Shown piece after piece: positions 42,226 through 50,740 of a stretch of 64,000 nucleotides of DNA (position 1 is its first letter; each line of letters starts with the position of its first letter). The notes under the pieces were generated by a model, which made no database searches, was not told the DNA's origin, and saw only the letters and a list, made by a program, of their open reading frames with translations. The stretch comes from Clostridium grantii DSM 8605 (GTDB lineage: Bacteria > Bacillota > Clostridia > Clostridiales > Clostridiaceae). The DNA lies in NCBI RefSeq assembly GCF_900129965.1, contig NZ_FQXM01000009.1, positions 100,460 through 164,459 of the forward strand, read 5' to 3'. A program made the position numbers and the translations under genes.

Positions 42226-43371
42226 ATGGGAGAAAAAAGAATTTATTTAGCTTCCCCTCATATGGGCGGATGTGAAGAAAGTTTTGTAAAAAATGCATTT
42301 GAAACAAATTGGATTGCCCCTTTGGGGCCACATGTTGATGGTTTTGAGAAAGAAGTTGCGAGTTTAGTTGGAATAAAGTCTGCAGCTGCGTTATATTCTG
42401 GTACTGCTGCAATACATATGGCTTTAAAATACTTAAATGTTTCAAAAGGAGACATAGTATTTTGTTCCTCTTTAACATTTTCTGCTAGTTGTAATCCTAT
42501 TATTTATGAAGGGGCTATACCAATTTTTATAGACTCAGAATTAAATAGTTGGAATATGTGTCCAGAAGCTTTAAGCCAAGCTTTTGAGGAATGTGAGAAA
42601 AACAATATTCTACCAAAAGCGGTTGTTGTAGTTAATTTATATGGACAAAGTGCTGATTTTGATAAGATAACAGAAATTTGTAATAAGTATAAAGTACCAA
42701 TAATAGAAGATGCAGCTGAATCATTAGGTGCAAAATATAAAGGTAAATATAGCGGCACAATTGGAGAATTTGGAGTATATTCTTTTAATGGAAATAAAAT
42801 AATAACTACCTCAGGAGGTGGAATGATAGTATCAAACAATGAAGTAGCTATTAAAAAGATAAAATTTTGGTCAACTCAAGCAAGGGATAGTGAAAGATAT
42901 TATCAACATAGTGAACTTGGATATAATTATAGGTTGAGTAATGTATTAGCAGGGATAGGAAGAGGCCAACTTCAAGTTTTAAATCAAAGAATAAGTCAAA
43001 AGAAACACATATATGAAACTTATAGAAAACAATTTTCAGATATTGAAGAAATTGAAATGATGCCTATTGCAAAATATGGAGAACCTAATTACTGGCTTTC
43101 TGTAATCACATTAAAAGAATGGAGTAAAGTCAAACCAATAGATATAATTTTGGAACTAGAAAAAGAAAATATAGAAGCTAGATTAGTTTGGAAACCTATG
43201 CATTTACAACCGTATTATTATAAAAACAAGTTTTATTCAACTAAAAATCACAATGAGAGTATAGCAGAGGATATTTTTAATAGAGGAATTTGTCTACCTT
43301 CAGACACTAAAATGACAGAAGAAATATTGTTAAAAGTAATTCAAGTAATAAAGAATCAGTTTAATAGATAA
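42226..43371 (+). CDS. pglE: DegT/DnrJ/EryC1-type sugar aminotransferase (PglE-like)
   Basis: From ATG 42226 (GGAG eight bases upstream) the product has 381 residues. Its PLP-fold motifs are SGTAAIHMALKYLNV, the Asp in PIIEDAAESLGA, and the Schiff-base Lys in YSFNGNKIITTSGGGM. It also has YNYRLSNVLAGIGRGQL. It should transfer an amino group to the 4-keto position of the sugar made by the upstream dehydratase. Genes are spaced 21 bases apart. The start MGEKRIYLASPHMGG resembles PglE-type enzymes, but other 4-amino sugars are possible. Confidence 0.9.
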   Translation: MGEKRIYLASPHMGGCEESFVKNAFETNWIAPLGPHVDGFEKEVASLVGIKSAAALYSGTAAIHMALKYLNVSKGDIVFCSSLTFSASCNPIIYEGAIPIFIDSELNSWNMCPEALSQAFEECEKNNILPKAVVVVNLYGQSADFDKITEICNKYKVPIIEDAAESLGAKYKGKYSGTIGEFGVYSFNGNKIITTSGGGMIVSNNEVAIKKIKFWSTQARDSERYYQHSELGYNYRLSNVLAGIGRGQLQVLNQRISQKKHIYETYRKQFSDIEEIEMMPIAKYGEPNYWLSVITLKEWSKVKPIDIILELEKENIEARLVWKPMHLQPYYYKNKFYSTKNHNESIAEDIFNRGICLPSDTKMTEEILLKVIQVIKNQFNR

Positions 43372-43410
43372 TTTTTATATCTTTTTTTAAGAAGTAAATA
43401 AAATATTGAG

Positions 43411-43427
43411 AGGAGGAAACTTTATTA
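43411..43427 (+). promoter_or_regulatory. Ribosome site that points to an ATT start codon
   Basis: AGGAGG at 43411-43416 is followed seven bases later by ATT (43424). The only canonical in-frame alternative, TTG 43406, lies upstream of this ribosome site and so is unlikely. Confidence 0.6.
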
Positions 43428-44017
43428 TTAAGAGATTAGTTGATTTAATGTTTAGCTTTATAGCTCTAGTTACATTTTCTCCATTATTCATAATAGTAGG
43501 AATTTTAGTATATGTAAAGTTTGGAGCCCCAATTATATTCTCTCAAAATAGAGTTGGGAAAAATGGAAATATTTTCAGAATGTATAAATTTAGAACTATG
43601 TTAAATTCCAAGAATAGTGAAGGGAATTTACTTTCTGATGAAGAAAGGCTAACTTCTTTTGGAAAATTTTTAAGAAGTACAAGTCTTGATGAATTACCAG
43701 AGCTGATAAATGTATTAAAAGGTGATATGAGTTTGATAGGACCTAGACCACTGTTGGTTGAATATATTCCATTGTATAGTGAAAAGCAATTTAAAAGACA
43801 TGATGTGCTACCAGGTTTATCTGGGTGGGCTCAAATTAATGGTAGAAACACAATATCATGGAAGGAGAAATTTGAACTTGATATTTGGTATGTTGAAAAT
43901 CAATCATTCGTATTGGATCTAAAGATTATGATGTTAACAATAAAAAAGGTATTTATAAGAGAAGGTATAGATCAAAGTTATGGGGTTACAATGGAAAAAT
44001 TTAATGGGGTAAATTAA
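43424..44017 (+). CDS. pglC: Undecaprenyl-phosphate sugar-1-phosphate transferase (PglC-like)
   Basis: The product of about 197 residues is a small monotopic phosphoglycosyl transferase: an N-terminal reentrant helix (RLVDLMFSFIALVTFSPLFIIVGI), KFRTM, and DELPELINVLKGDMSLIGPRPLL with the catalytic Asp-Glu. It then has LPGLSGWAQINGRN. It loads the first phospho-sugar, probably diacetylbacillosamine phosphate, onto undecaprenyl phosphate. The start codon is odd. The expected MIKRLVDL begins at ATT 43424, seven bases after AGGAGG, while the TTG at 43406 would place the ribosome site inside the gene. Either ATT is used or the base is a mutation or sequencing error. Confidence 0.9.
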   Translation: MIKRLVDLMFSFIALVTFSPLFIIVGILVYVKFGAPIIFSQNRVGKNGNIFRMYKFRTMLNSKNSEGNLLSDEERLTSFGKFLRSTSLDELPELINVLKGDMSLIGPRPLLVEYIPLYSEKQFKRHDVLPGLSGWAQINGRNTISWKEKFELDIWYVENQSFVLDLKIMMLTIKKVFIREGIDQSYGVTMEKFNGVN

Positions 44018-44031
44018 AAAGAGGTATTTAA

Positions 44032-44676
44032 ATGAAAGATATATTGATTATTGGTGCAGGAGGAGTTGGAAAAGAGACAGCATGGATTATAGAACAAATT
44101 AATGAAGCGAAGAAAACGTGGAATATTATAGGTTTTATTGATGACAATCAGGAAATTCAACACAAAAATATTAATGGATACCAAGTTGTTGGAAGATGCG
44201 TTGATGTAAAAAGATATAAGGGAGCCAGGGTAGTATGCGCTATAGCTAACTATAAAGTAAAGAAACAAATTGTAAGTAGAGTACAAATTTATGGAAACGA
44301 GTTTGTGAATATAATTCATCCATCAGTATACATATTAAAATCTAATCATATAGGCCAAGGAAACATTATTTATCCAGGAGTTGTTTTAACAACAAATATT
44401 TCTATTGGAAATCATATAATTATAAGTCCTAAGTGTGGAATTGGACATGAGTCAAATATTAATGATTATAGCTCTATTCTTTGGAATGTAAATATCTCAG
44501 GGAATGTGACAATTGAAGAAGGATGTTTTATTGGAACAGGAGCAACTATTCTTCAAAACATTAATATTTGTAGAGAATCGATAATAGGTGCTGGGTCTGT
44601 AGTATTAAAGGATATAGAAGAAAAATGTGTTGTAGTTGGAGTTCCTGGTAAAGTGATTAAGAAAATTAATGTATAA
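44032..44676 (+). CDS. pglD: Sugar N-acetyltransferase, PglD/NeuD family
   Basis: The 214-residue protein has an N-terminal Rossmann-like domain (ILIIGAGGVGKETAWI, IIGFIDDN) and a C-terminal left-handed beta-helix of hexapeptide repeats. The likely catalytic His is in CGIGHESNINDY, and the last turn has IIGAGSVVLKDIEEKCVVVGVPGKVIK. PglD acetylates the 4-amino group to complete UDP-diacetylbacillosamine. The order dehydratase, aminotransferase, phosphotransferase, acetyltransferase supports this over the NeuD sialic-acid role. It starts 14 bases after the pglC-like gene. Confidence 0.88.
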   Translation: MKDILIIGAGGVGKETAWIIEQINEAKKTWNIIGFIDDNQEIQHKNINGYQVVGRCVDVKRYKGARVVCAIANYKVKKQIVSRVQIYGNEFVNIIHPSVYILKSNHIGQGNIIYPGVVLTTNISIGNHIIISPKCGIGHESNINDYSSILWNVNISGNVTIEEGCFIGTGATILQNINICRESIIGAGSVVLKDIEEKCVVVGVPGKVIKKINV

Positions 44677-44777
44677 ATAATTTAGCACATATTAGGTTAA
44701 TAATTCACAAGATATAGCTACATAATATACAGGAAGTTGCTACAACAAAAGCAGCGCTAGGGTAGGTGACGATTAAA

Positions 44778-45887
44778 ATGAAAAAAATCTTATATGTCAC
44801 AACAGTAAGTAGAACAATAAATGCTTTCCTTGTGCCGCATATAGAAATGTTACTAGATAACGGGTATCAGGTTGATTGTGCTTGTAATATAGACAAGCCT
44901 TTTAGTAGTAAGTTGGTAGATCGTGGAGTTAGGGTATTTGATGTTCCTTATCAAAGAACTCCCTTTAACATAAAAAATTTAAAAGCATTAAAGGAATTGC
45001 AAAAGTTACAGATAGAAAATCAATATGATATGATTCATGTCCATACACCGGTGGCATCTTTCTACACCAGATTATTAAAACGTAAATTCCAAAATGTAAA
45101 AATGGTTTATACCTGTCATGGGTTTCATTTCTATAAAGGGGCGCCACTCATTAATTGGGCATTATTCTACCCAGCAGAAAAATTAGCTGCTACATTGACA
45201 GACACATTAATTACTATTAATGAAGAAGATTATCAAAATGCTTTGAAACTAGGAATTAAAGCTAATAAGGTATTTAAAGTCCATGGGGTTGGTGTAGGTG
45301 AACTGGCTTTTACTGTGAAAGAAAGTAATATTAGAGAAGAATTAAATTTAGAGGATAGTGATTTTATAATTACTGTTGTTGCGGAATTAAATAAAAATAA
45401 GAATCATATACAAATAATTGATGCGATAAGAGAAATAAAGGATGAGTATAAGAATATAAAGGTTTTGTTTGTAGGTGACGGAAAATTAATAGGACATTTA
45501 AGGAATACTATAAGTAAATATGGTCTTGAAGATAATATTCATATATTAGGTTTTAGAAATGATGTACCAGATATAATTAAACACTCAGATGTTATAGGGT
45601 TATTTTCTAAGAGAGAGGGACTTCCAAGGTGTTTGATGGAAGGGATGATGTGTGGTAAACCATTAATTACTTCTAATAATAGAGGCACAAGAGAGTTGGT
45701 TATATCCAACAAGAATGGTTATTTGTTAAAAAATGATGATGTAAATATGACTAATAAGGCAATCATAAATTTATATAAAAACAAAGAAAATATAATTTGC
45801 ATGGGAGAAAAGTCAAGAGAATTAGTGCAAAAGTACACATTGAAAAACGTTTTAAACCAACTAACTGAAATTTATCAAAGTATTTAA
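44778..45887 (+). CDS. GT4 glycosyltransferase (EpsD-like)
   Basis: From ATG 44778 (AGGTGA upstream) the product has 369 residues. The N-terminal GT-B domain begins KKILYVTTVSRTINAFLVPHIEMLLDNGY and has DMIHVHTPVAS. The C-terminal nucleotide-sugar domain has FVGDGKLIGHL and the EGLPRCLMEGMMCGKPLI motif with the two family Glu residues. As the first transferase after the PglC/PglD-like genes it may add the second sugar to the lipid-linked bacillosamine; this is inferred from order only. A GTG 12 bases upstream is less likely. Confidence 0.87.
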   Translation: MKKILYVTTVSRTINAFLVPHIEMLLDNGYQVDCACNIDKPFSSKLVDRGVRVFDVPYQRTPFNIKNLKALKELQKLQIENQYDMIHVHTPVASFYTRLLKRKFQNVKMVYTCHGFHFYKGAPLINWALFYPAEKLAATLTDTLITINEEDYQNALKLGIKANKVFKVHGVGVGELAFTVKESNIREELNLEDSDFIITVVAELNKNKNHIQIIDAIREIKDEYKNIKVLFVGDGKLIGHLRNTISKYGLEDNIHILGFRNDVPDIIKHSDVIGLFSKREGLPRCLMEGMMCGKPLITSNNRGTRELVISNKNGYLLKNDDVNMTNKAIINLYKNKENIICMGEKSRELVQKYTLKNVLNQLTEIYQSI

Positions 45888-45901
45888 AAAGGATGGGAAA
45901 A

Positions 45902-47002
45902 ATGGATAAACCTCTTAGAATTCTGCATGTTGTAGTGAATATGAATCGTGGTGGTGCCGAAACACTAATAATGAATCTTTATAGAAATATGGATCGTTCT
46001 AAGATTCAGTTTGATTTTTTAACATGTAAAGAAGGGGTTTTTGATAAGGAAATATTAGAAATGGGTGGAGCAATAAATAGAATCCCCTATGTGACAGATG
46101 TGGGTCATTTTGAATATATAAAGGCTCTAAATAAGTTTTTTGTTACTCATCCAGAGTATAAAATAGTTCATTCACATATGGATAAAATGAGTGGTTTTAT
46201 ACTTCGAGCCGCAAAAAAAGCTGGAGTTTCCATGCGTATAGCCCATAGTCACAATACTAGTAGCGAGGGAAGCATAGCTGCGAAAATGTACAAATGGTAC
46301 TCAGGAATTTCTATTAATAAGGATGCAACGCAGTTTTTAGCATGTTCAAATGAGGCATCTAAATGGTTATTTGGGAAAAAATCAAGAAGTTCATTGGTGC
46401 TTAAAAATGGTATTGAGTTAGATGATTTTGGATTTTCGCATAAAGTTAGAAATAGTGAAAGAGAAAAAATGGGGTTGGATGAGAAAGCTCAAGTTATTGG
46501 CCATGTAGGACGTTTTTGCGAACAGAAAAACCATTCATTTATTATTGATATATTTGATGAGCTTTTAAAGATTAATCCCAATGCTGTACTTATTTTAGTA
46601 GGTGATGGACCATTACGAACAAAAATTGAAAGTAAGGTCACAGATATGGGATTAACTAATAGTGTTAAGTTTCTAGGGGTTCGCGGTAATGTAAATGAAT
46701 TATTGCAAGCTTTTGATTCCTTTATATTCCCATCCTTACATGAGGGTTTGCCAGTGACACTAGTTGAGGCACAAGCATCAGGATTATCTTGTTTTATTTC
46801 CGAGGCAATTACACCAGAAGTAAATATGGAAACTGGGTTGATAAATTATTTGCCAATTAATGATAAATATCAGTGGGTTGAAAAAATAAATGCTATTGAT
46901 AAAGATTTCCCTCGTGAGATAGCACACCATGCTTTAAATAAAAAGGGATACGATATAAAAAATACAGCTAAAGTCATTGAGAGACTTTATTTAGAAGGGT
47001 GA
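45902..47002 (+). CDS. GT4 glycosyltransferase (EpsF-like)
   Basis: The 366-residue product (from ATG 45902; an ATG nine bases upstream lacks ribosome-site spacing) has MNRGGAETLIMNLYRNMD near the start, typical of EpsF-type GT4 enzymes. It also has YKIVHSHMDKMSGFILR, HVGRFCEQKNHSF, LVGDGPLRTKIE and SLHEGLPVTLVEAQASGL. It is cytosolic or membrane-associated and adds one sugar to the growing lipid-linked unit. Donor and linkage cannot be told. Confidence 0.87.
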   Translation: MDKPLRILHVVVNMNRGGAETLIMNLYRNMDRSKIQFDFLTCKEGVFDKEILEMGGAINRIPYVTDVGHFEYIKALNKFFVTHPEYKIVHSHMDKMSGFILRAAKKAGVSMRIAHSHNTSSEGSIAAKMYKWYSGISINKDATQFLACSNEASKWLFGKKSRSSLVLKNGIELDDFGFSHKVRNSEREKMGLDEKAQVIGHVGRFCEQKNHSFIIDIFDELLKINPNAVLILVGDGPLRTKIESKVTDMGLTNSVKFLGVRGNVNELLQAFDSFIFPSLHEGLPVTLVEAQASGLSCFISEAITPEVNMETGLINYLPINDKYQWVEKINAIDKDFPREIAHHALNKKGYDIKNTAKVIERLYLEG

Positions 47003-47012
47003 GGTGATTTAT

Positions 47013-47897
47013 ATGAAAAAGCTGACAGTTTTTACCCCAACTTATAACAGAGCATATTGTCTTAGTAAGTGTTATGAGAGTTTAAAAGAACAAACCTCAA
47101 AGGAATTTGTTTGGCTAATTATAGACGATGGGTCTACTGATGACACAAAAGCATGGGTAAATGCTTGGATTTTAGAAAATCAGATACAAATAAGATATTA
47201 TAAACAAGAAAATATGGGTATGCATGGAGCACATAATACTGCTTATGAACTCATTGATACTGAGTTAAATGTGTGTATTGATTCCGATGATTATATGCCA
47301 GTGGATGCTGTGGAAAAAATCATTTCATTTTGGCATAAATATGGCAATGATGATGTTAGCGGTATTATAGCATTAGATGCTTATACTAACGGTTGTATAA
47401 TCGGGAGTAAATTACCAGAACAATTAAAAACTTCTACACTTTTTAATTTGTATTATAAGTATGGTGTTATAGGAGATAAAAAATTAGTTTACCGTACTGA
47501 GTTAGTAAAAAAATATCCTTATCCATTATTTAAAGATGAAAGATATGTTGGATTAGCTTATAAATACTATAAGCTTGATGAACAGTATGAAATGTTACTT
47601 ATGAATGAAGTACTTTGTTTTGTAGAATATTTACCCGATGGTTCCTCTATGAATATGCTAAAGCAATATCGTAAAAATCCAAAGGGTTTTGCATTTTATC
47701 GTATAGAGCTTATGAAATTATCTTTTACAAATATATTATTTAAATTTAGACAGGCTGTACATTATGTGTCAAGTAGTTTGATCTCTAGAAATAAAAGATT
47801 TATTAAGGAATCGCCATACAAAGTTATAACAGCATTGGCAGTACCTTTTGGAATATTATTGTATTGTTATATCATGAAGAATACTGAAACAGCTTAG
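47013..47897 (+). CDS. GT2 glycosyltransferase
   Basis: The 294-residue product (ATG 47013 behind GAGGTGA) has the GT-A start LTVFTPTYNRAYCLSKCYESLKEQTSKEFVWLIIDDGSTDD and the metal-binding CIDSDDYMP motif. A hydrophobic segment near the C-terminus may tether it to the membrane. It uses a nucleotide-sugar donor with inversion of the anomeric centre; the sugar is unknown. Confidence 0.87.
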   Translation: MKKLTVFTPTYNRAYCLSKCYESLKEQTSKEFVWLIIDDGSTDDTKAWVNAWILENQIQIRYYKQENMGMHGAHNTAYELIDTELNVCIDSDDYMPVDAVEKIISFWHKYGNDDVSGIIALDAYTNGCIIGSKLPEQLKTSTLFNLYYKYGVIGDKKLVYRTELVKKYPYPLFKDERYVGLAYKYYKLDEQYEMLLMNEVLCFVEYLPDGSSMNMLKQYRKNPKGFAFYRIELMKLSFTNILFKFRQAVHYVSSSLISRNKRFIKESPYKVITALAVPFGILLYCYIMKNTETA

Positions 47898-47937
47898 GTT
47901 TACTTTAAGATGACACTATGAAAATAGGAGACTAATA

Positions 47938-48987
47938 ATGAAAATTATATATATAACATTAATTTCCGTATTTATATTTGCTTCATTATCAAGATTATTT
48001 AGTGAAAAATATAAGAGCTTAGCTAAGTTTTATTATATTCTTGCGTTAGTAATGTTAGTGGCGGTCGCAGGACTTAGAACAAATATTGGAGATACTGGAA
48101 TGTATGCTCATTTTTATTATCTGGCTGATAGTACAGCAGTTTTTGATGGTGGTTACGAAAGTGGTTTTGTAATATTTATATTAATTTTGAAGAGTATTTC
48201 TATGAATCCTCAATTCATGATTTTTATGACATCTTTCATAACTCATTTCTTAAATATGTTAACCATGAAAGCATATTCTACATGTGTAGAATTAGCCACT
48301 TATTTATACATTGCGTCAGGATATTATATTGCAGCAATGAATGGCATAAGACAATCATTAGTAGCAGCAGTATTATTTGCATCAACAAAATTAATTATAG
48401 ATGGTAAATTTAAAATATATTTACTAGTAGTGGTGTTAATGTCTACATTTCATTGCTCAGCTTTAATTATGATTCCCATTTATTTTATTGTGAGATTAGA
48501 AGCATGGTCACCAAAGATATATAAGATAATATTTATATTTGCTATTGGCATGATATTTTTTCAGCCACTTATGGACAGAATTTTTGGTTTATTACAAAAT
48601 ACGAAATATGGGCAGTATAGTGATTTTAATGAAGGTGGAGCGAATGTTCTTAGAGTACTAGTTTCAGCAGTGCCAGTGATATTAGCTTATATGAGAAAAA
48701 ATGAGTTGAAAGAAAAGTTGCCGGAAAGTAATGTTTTGGTCAATATGACCCTTGTGAATTTTATAATAATGAGTTTTTCATTATACAATTGGATATTTGC
48801 AAGATTTATATATTATACGCAATTATATACATTTGTAATATTGGCAATAATTATCAAAAATTGCTCTGTAAATAAAGAAAAAAACTTTTTATATTATTTA
48901 TGTGTAATATTTTACTTTGTTTTTTTCTATTATGATCACGTAATAACACTTGGCATTCAATATAGAAGTAATTATTTAAACTTTTAA
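47938..48987 (+). CDS. epsG: EpsG-family polysaccharide polymerase-like membrane protein
   Basis: The 349-residue protein is almost all membrane helices (about nine to ten). It carries AGLRTNIGDTGMYAHFY near 48-64, similar to the RxxxGxDxxxY segment conserved in EpsG/Wzy-like proteins. It also has NGIRQSLVAAVLFAS and STFHCSALIMIPIYF. EpsG proteins are thought to join repeat units outside the membrane in Wzy-dependent pathways. No Wzx flippase gene is seen, while an ABC exporter is present at 59.8-61.9 kb, which is an unusual pairing. AATAGGAGA precedes the ATG. Confidence 0.85.
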   Translation: MKIIYITLISVFIFASLSRLFSEKYKSLAKFYYILALVMLVAVAGLRTNIGDTGMYAHFYYLADSTAVFDGGYESGFVIFILILKSISMNPQFMIFMTSFITHFLNMLTMKAYSTCVELATYLYIASGYYIAAMNGIRQSLVAAVLFASTKLIIDGKFKIYLLVVVLMSTFHCSALIMIPIYFIVRLEAWSPKIYKIIFIFAIGMIFFQPLMDRIFGLLQNTKYGQYSDFNEGGANVLRVLVSAVPVILAYMRKNELKEKLPESNVLVNMTLVNFIIMSFSLYNWIFARFIYYTQLYTFVILAIIIKNCSVNKEKNFLYYLCVIFYFVFFYYDHVITLGIQYRSNYLNF

Positions 48988-49008
48988 TAAGTAGGTGAGT
49001 AGGTGAAA

Positions 49009-49746
49009 ATGGATAATAAGAATATACCCAAGATAATTCATTATTGTTGGTTTAGTGGAAAAGAAAAACCTAATATAGTAAAAAAATGCATTTATAGTTG
49101 GAAAGAAAAATTACCTAATTATGAAATTAAAGAATGGAATGAAGACAATTTTGATATAAATATCAATATGTTTGTGAGACAAGCATATAATTCAGGAAAA
49201 TTTGCATTTGTTAGTGATTATGTAAGAGTCTATGTTCTCTATAAATATGGTGGGATTTATTTGGATACTGATGTGGAAGTTTTACAATCCTTAAATAAAT
49301 TTTTGGAACATGAGTCTTTTTGGGGTTTTGAAGAAAAAAATTATATTGCAACCAGCACCATTGGAGCTAGAAAAGGTAATCCATTAATAAAAGAATTTTT
49401 AGATACTTATGAAAATAAAAGGTTTGTAAAAGAAAATGGATCAATAGATACATTAACTAATGTATCGGTTGTTTCTGAGATGATTCAAGAATATGGAATA
49501 AAATTAAATGGAGAATATCAAGAAATAGAAGGGTTATGTACTATTTATCCACAAACGTATTTTTCGCCTTATGATTATATAAATTGCTATAGTAAAGCTA
49601 ATGCAAATAGTTTTACAACACATCACTTTTTTAAAAGTTGGCTTCCTTTTAGTGATAGAGTAAAGACTTATTTAAAGGTATATTTAGCAAAAGTAATAGG
49701 TGGTAAGAATATTGCACTTTTAAGAAATCGCTTATTTACTAGATAA
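49009..49746 (+). CDS. GT32-like glycosyltransferase with DxD motif
   Basis: The 245-residue product begins IPKIIHYCWFSGKEKPNIVKKCIYSWKEKLPNYEIKEWNE, the classic start of the DXD-containing sugar-binding family (capsular synthesis type). It has FVSDYVRVYVLYKYGGIYLDTDVEVL, with the metal-binding DTD. Members transfer mannose, galactose or related sugars. The ATG at 49009 is preferred over the GTG at 49003. Confidence 0.87.
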   Translation: MDNKNIPKIIHYCWFSGKEKPNIVKKCIYSWKEKLPNYEIKEWNEDNFDININMFVRQAYNSGKFAFVSDYVRVYVLYKYGGIYLDTDVEVLQSLNKFLEHESFWGFEEKNYIATSTIGARKGNPLIKEFLDTYENKRFVKENGSIDTLTNVSVVSEMIQEYGIKLNGEYQEIEGLCTIYPQTYFSPYDYINCYSKANANSFTTHHFFKSWLPFSDRVKTYLKVYLAKVIGGKNIALLRNRLFTR

Positions 49747-49759
49747 AAAGGAGGTTAAT

Positions 49760-50713
49760 ATGATTTTAAATGTAGCATATTCAACTGATAATAATTATGT
49801 TCAGCATGTAGGCGTATCTTTGATTTCTCTGTTTGAAAATAATAAAGAGTTTGATGAAATTACAGTTTATATTATTGAAAATAATATATCTGAAATAAGT
49901 AAAGTTAATATTAAGTTAATATCGGAAAAATATAATAGACAAATAAAGTTTATAGATTTTAATAAGTTTAAGGGTAATTTGAAATTAGATATTAAAAATT
50001 CTATCTCACTAAGTTCTTATGCAAGATTATTTTTAGGAAGGATTATTTCAACTAACGTTGAAAGAGTTATTTATATGGATTGCGATTCTGTTATAAATAA
50101 AAGTTTAATGGATTTATGGACTATGAACATATACCAATATTATATTGCTGGGGTTTTGGATACGGTAAGTAATGAAACAAAAGTAAAAGTTGGTATGGAC
50201 TTAAAATCTCCTTATGTAAATGCAGGTATGTTATTGATAAATTTAAAAAAATGGAGAGAAGATAATATTGAGGAAAAGTTTATTGAGTTTATTGATACTT
50301 ATAATGGGAAAGTATTTCATCACGATCAAGGAACAATAAATGGGGTGTTAAATAAGAAAATACTCATATTACATCCAAAGTATAATGCTATGACTACTTT
50401 TTTCACAATGAATAGAACAGATATAATTACATATTATGGGTTGAGTGATTATTATGATGAAGTGCATTTAAAGGAAGCAATAGAAGAACCAATATTTGTA
50501 CACTACACCCCAGCATTTACAACTAGACCTTGGATAAAAGGGTGCAAGCATCCATTAAGAGGACTTTATGAAAAATATTTAGATATGACACCATGGAAAA
50601 ATATTAAGTTACGTAGTGACAGCAGAAAAGCAGTAGAAAAGTTTGTTGCTTCTTTATATAATAATTTACCATTCAATGTTGCTAATAGAATATGTAAATC
50701 TTTATACAGATAG
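49760..50713 (+). CDS. GT8 glycosyltransferase
   Basis: The 317-residue protein has the GT8 opening LNVAYSTDNNYVQHVGVSLISLFENN, the metal-binding YMDCDSV, YVNAGMLLINLKKWRE and HHDQGTING. It ends with the donor-site pattern FVHYTPAFTTRPW. This retaining family uses UDP-glucose or UDP-galactose in most cell-surface clusters. AAGGAGG precedes ATG 49760, 13 bases after the previous gene. Confidence 0.9.
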   Translation: MILNVAYSTDNNYVQHVGVSLISLFENNKEFDEITVYIIENNISEISKVNIKLISEKYNRQIKFIDFNKFKGNLKLDIKNSISLSSYARLFLGRIISTNVERVIYMDCDSVINKSLMDLWTMNIYQYYIAGVLDTVSNETKVKVGMDLKSPYVNAGMLLINLKKWREDNIEEKFIEFIDTYNGKVFHHDQGTINGVLNKKILILHPKYNAMTTFFTMNRTDIITYYGLSDYYDEVHLKEAIEEPIFVHYTPAFTTRPWIKGCKHPLRGLYEKYLDMTPWKNIKLRSDSRKAVEKFVASLYNNLPFNVANRICKSLYR

Positions 50714-50740
50714 TTTAATTATTAGATTGGGGATACAAGT

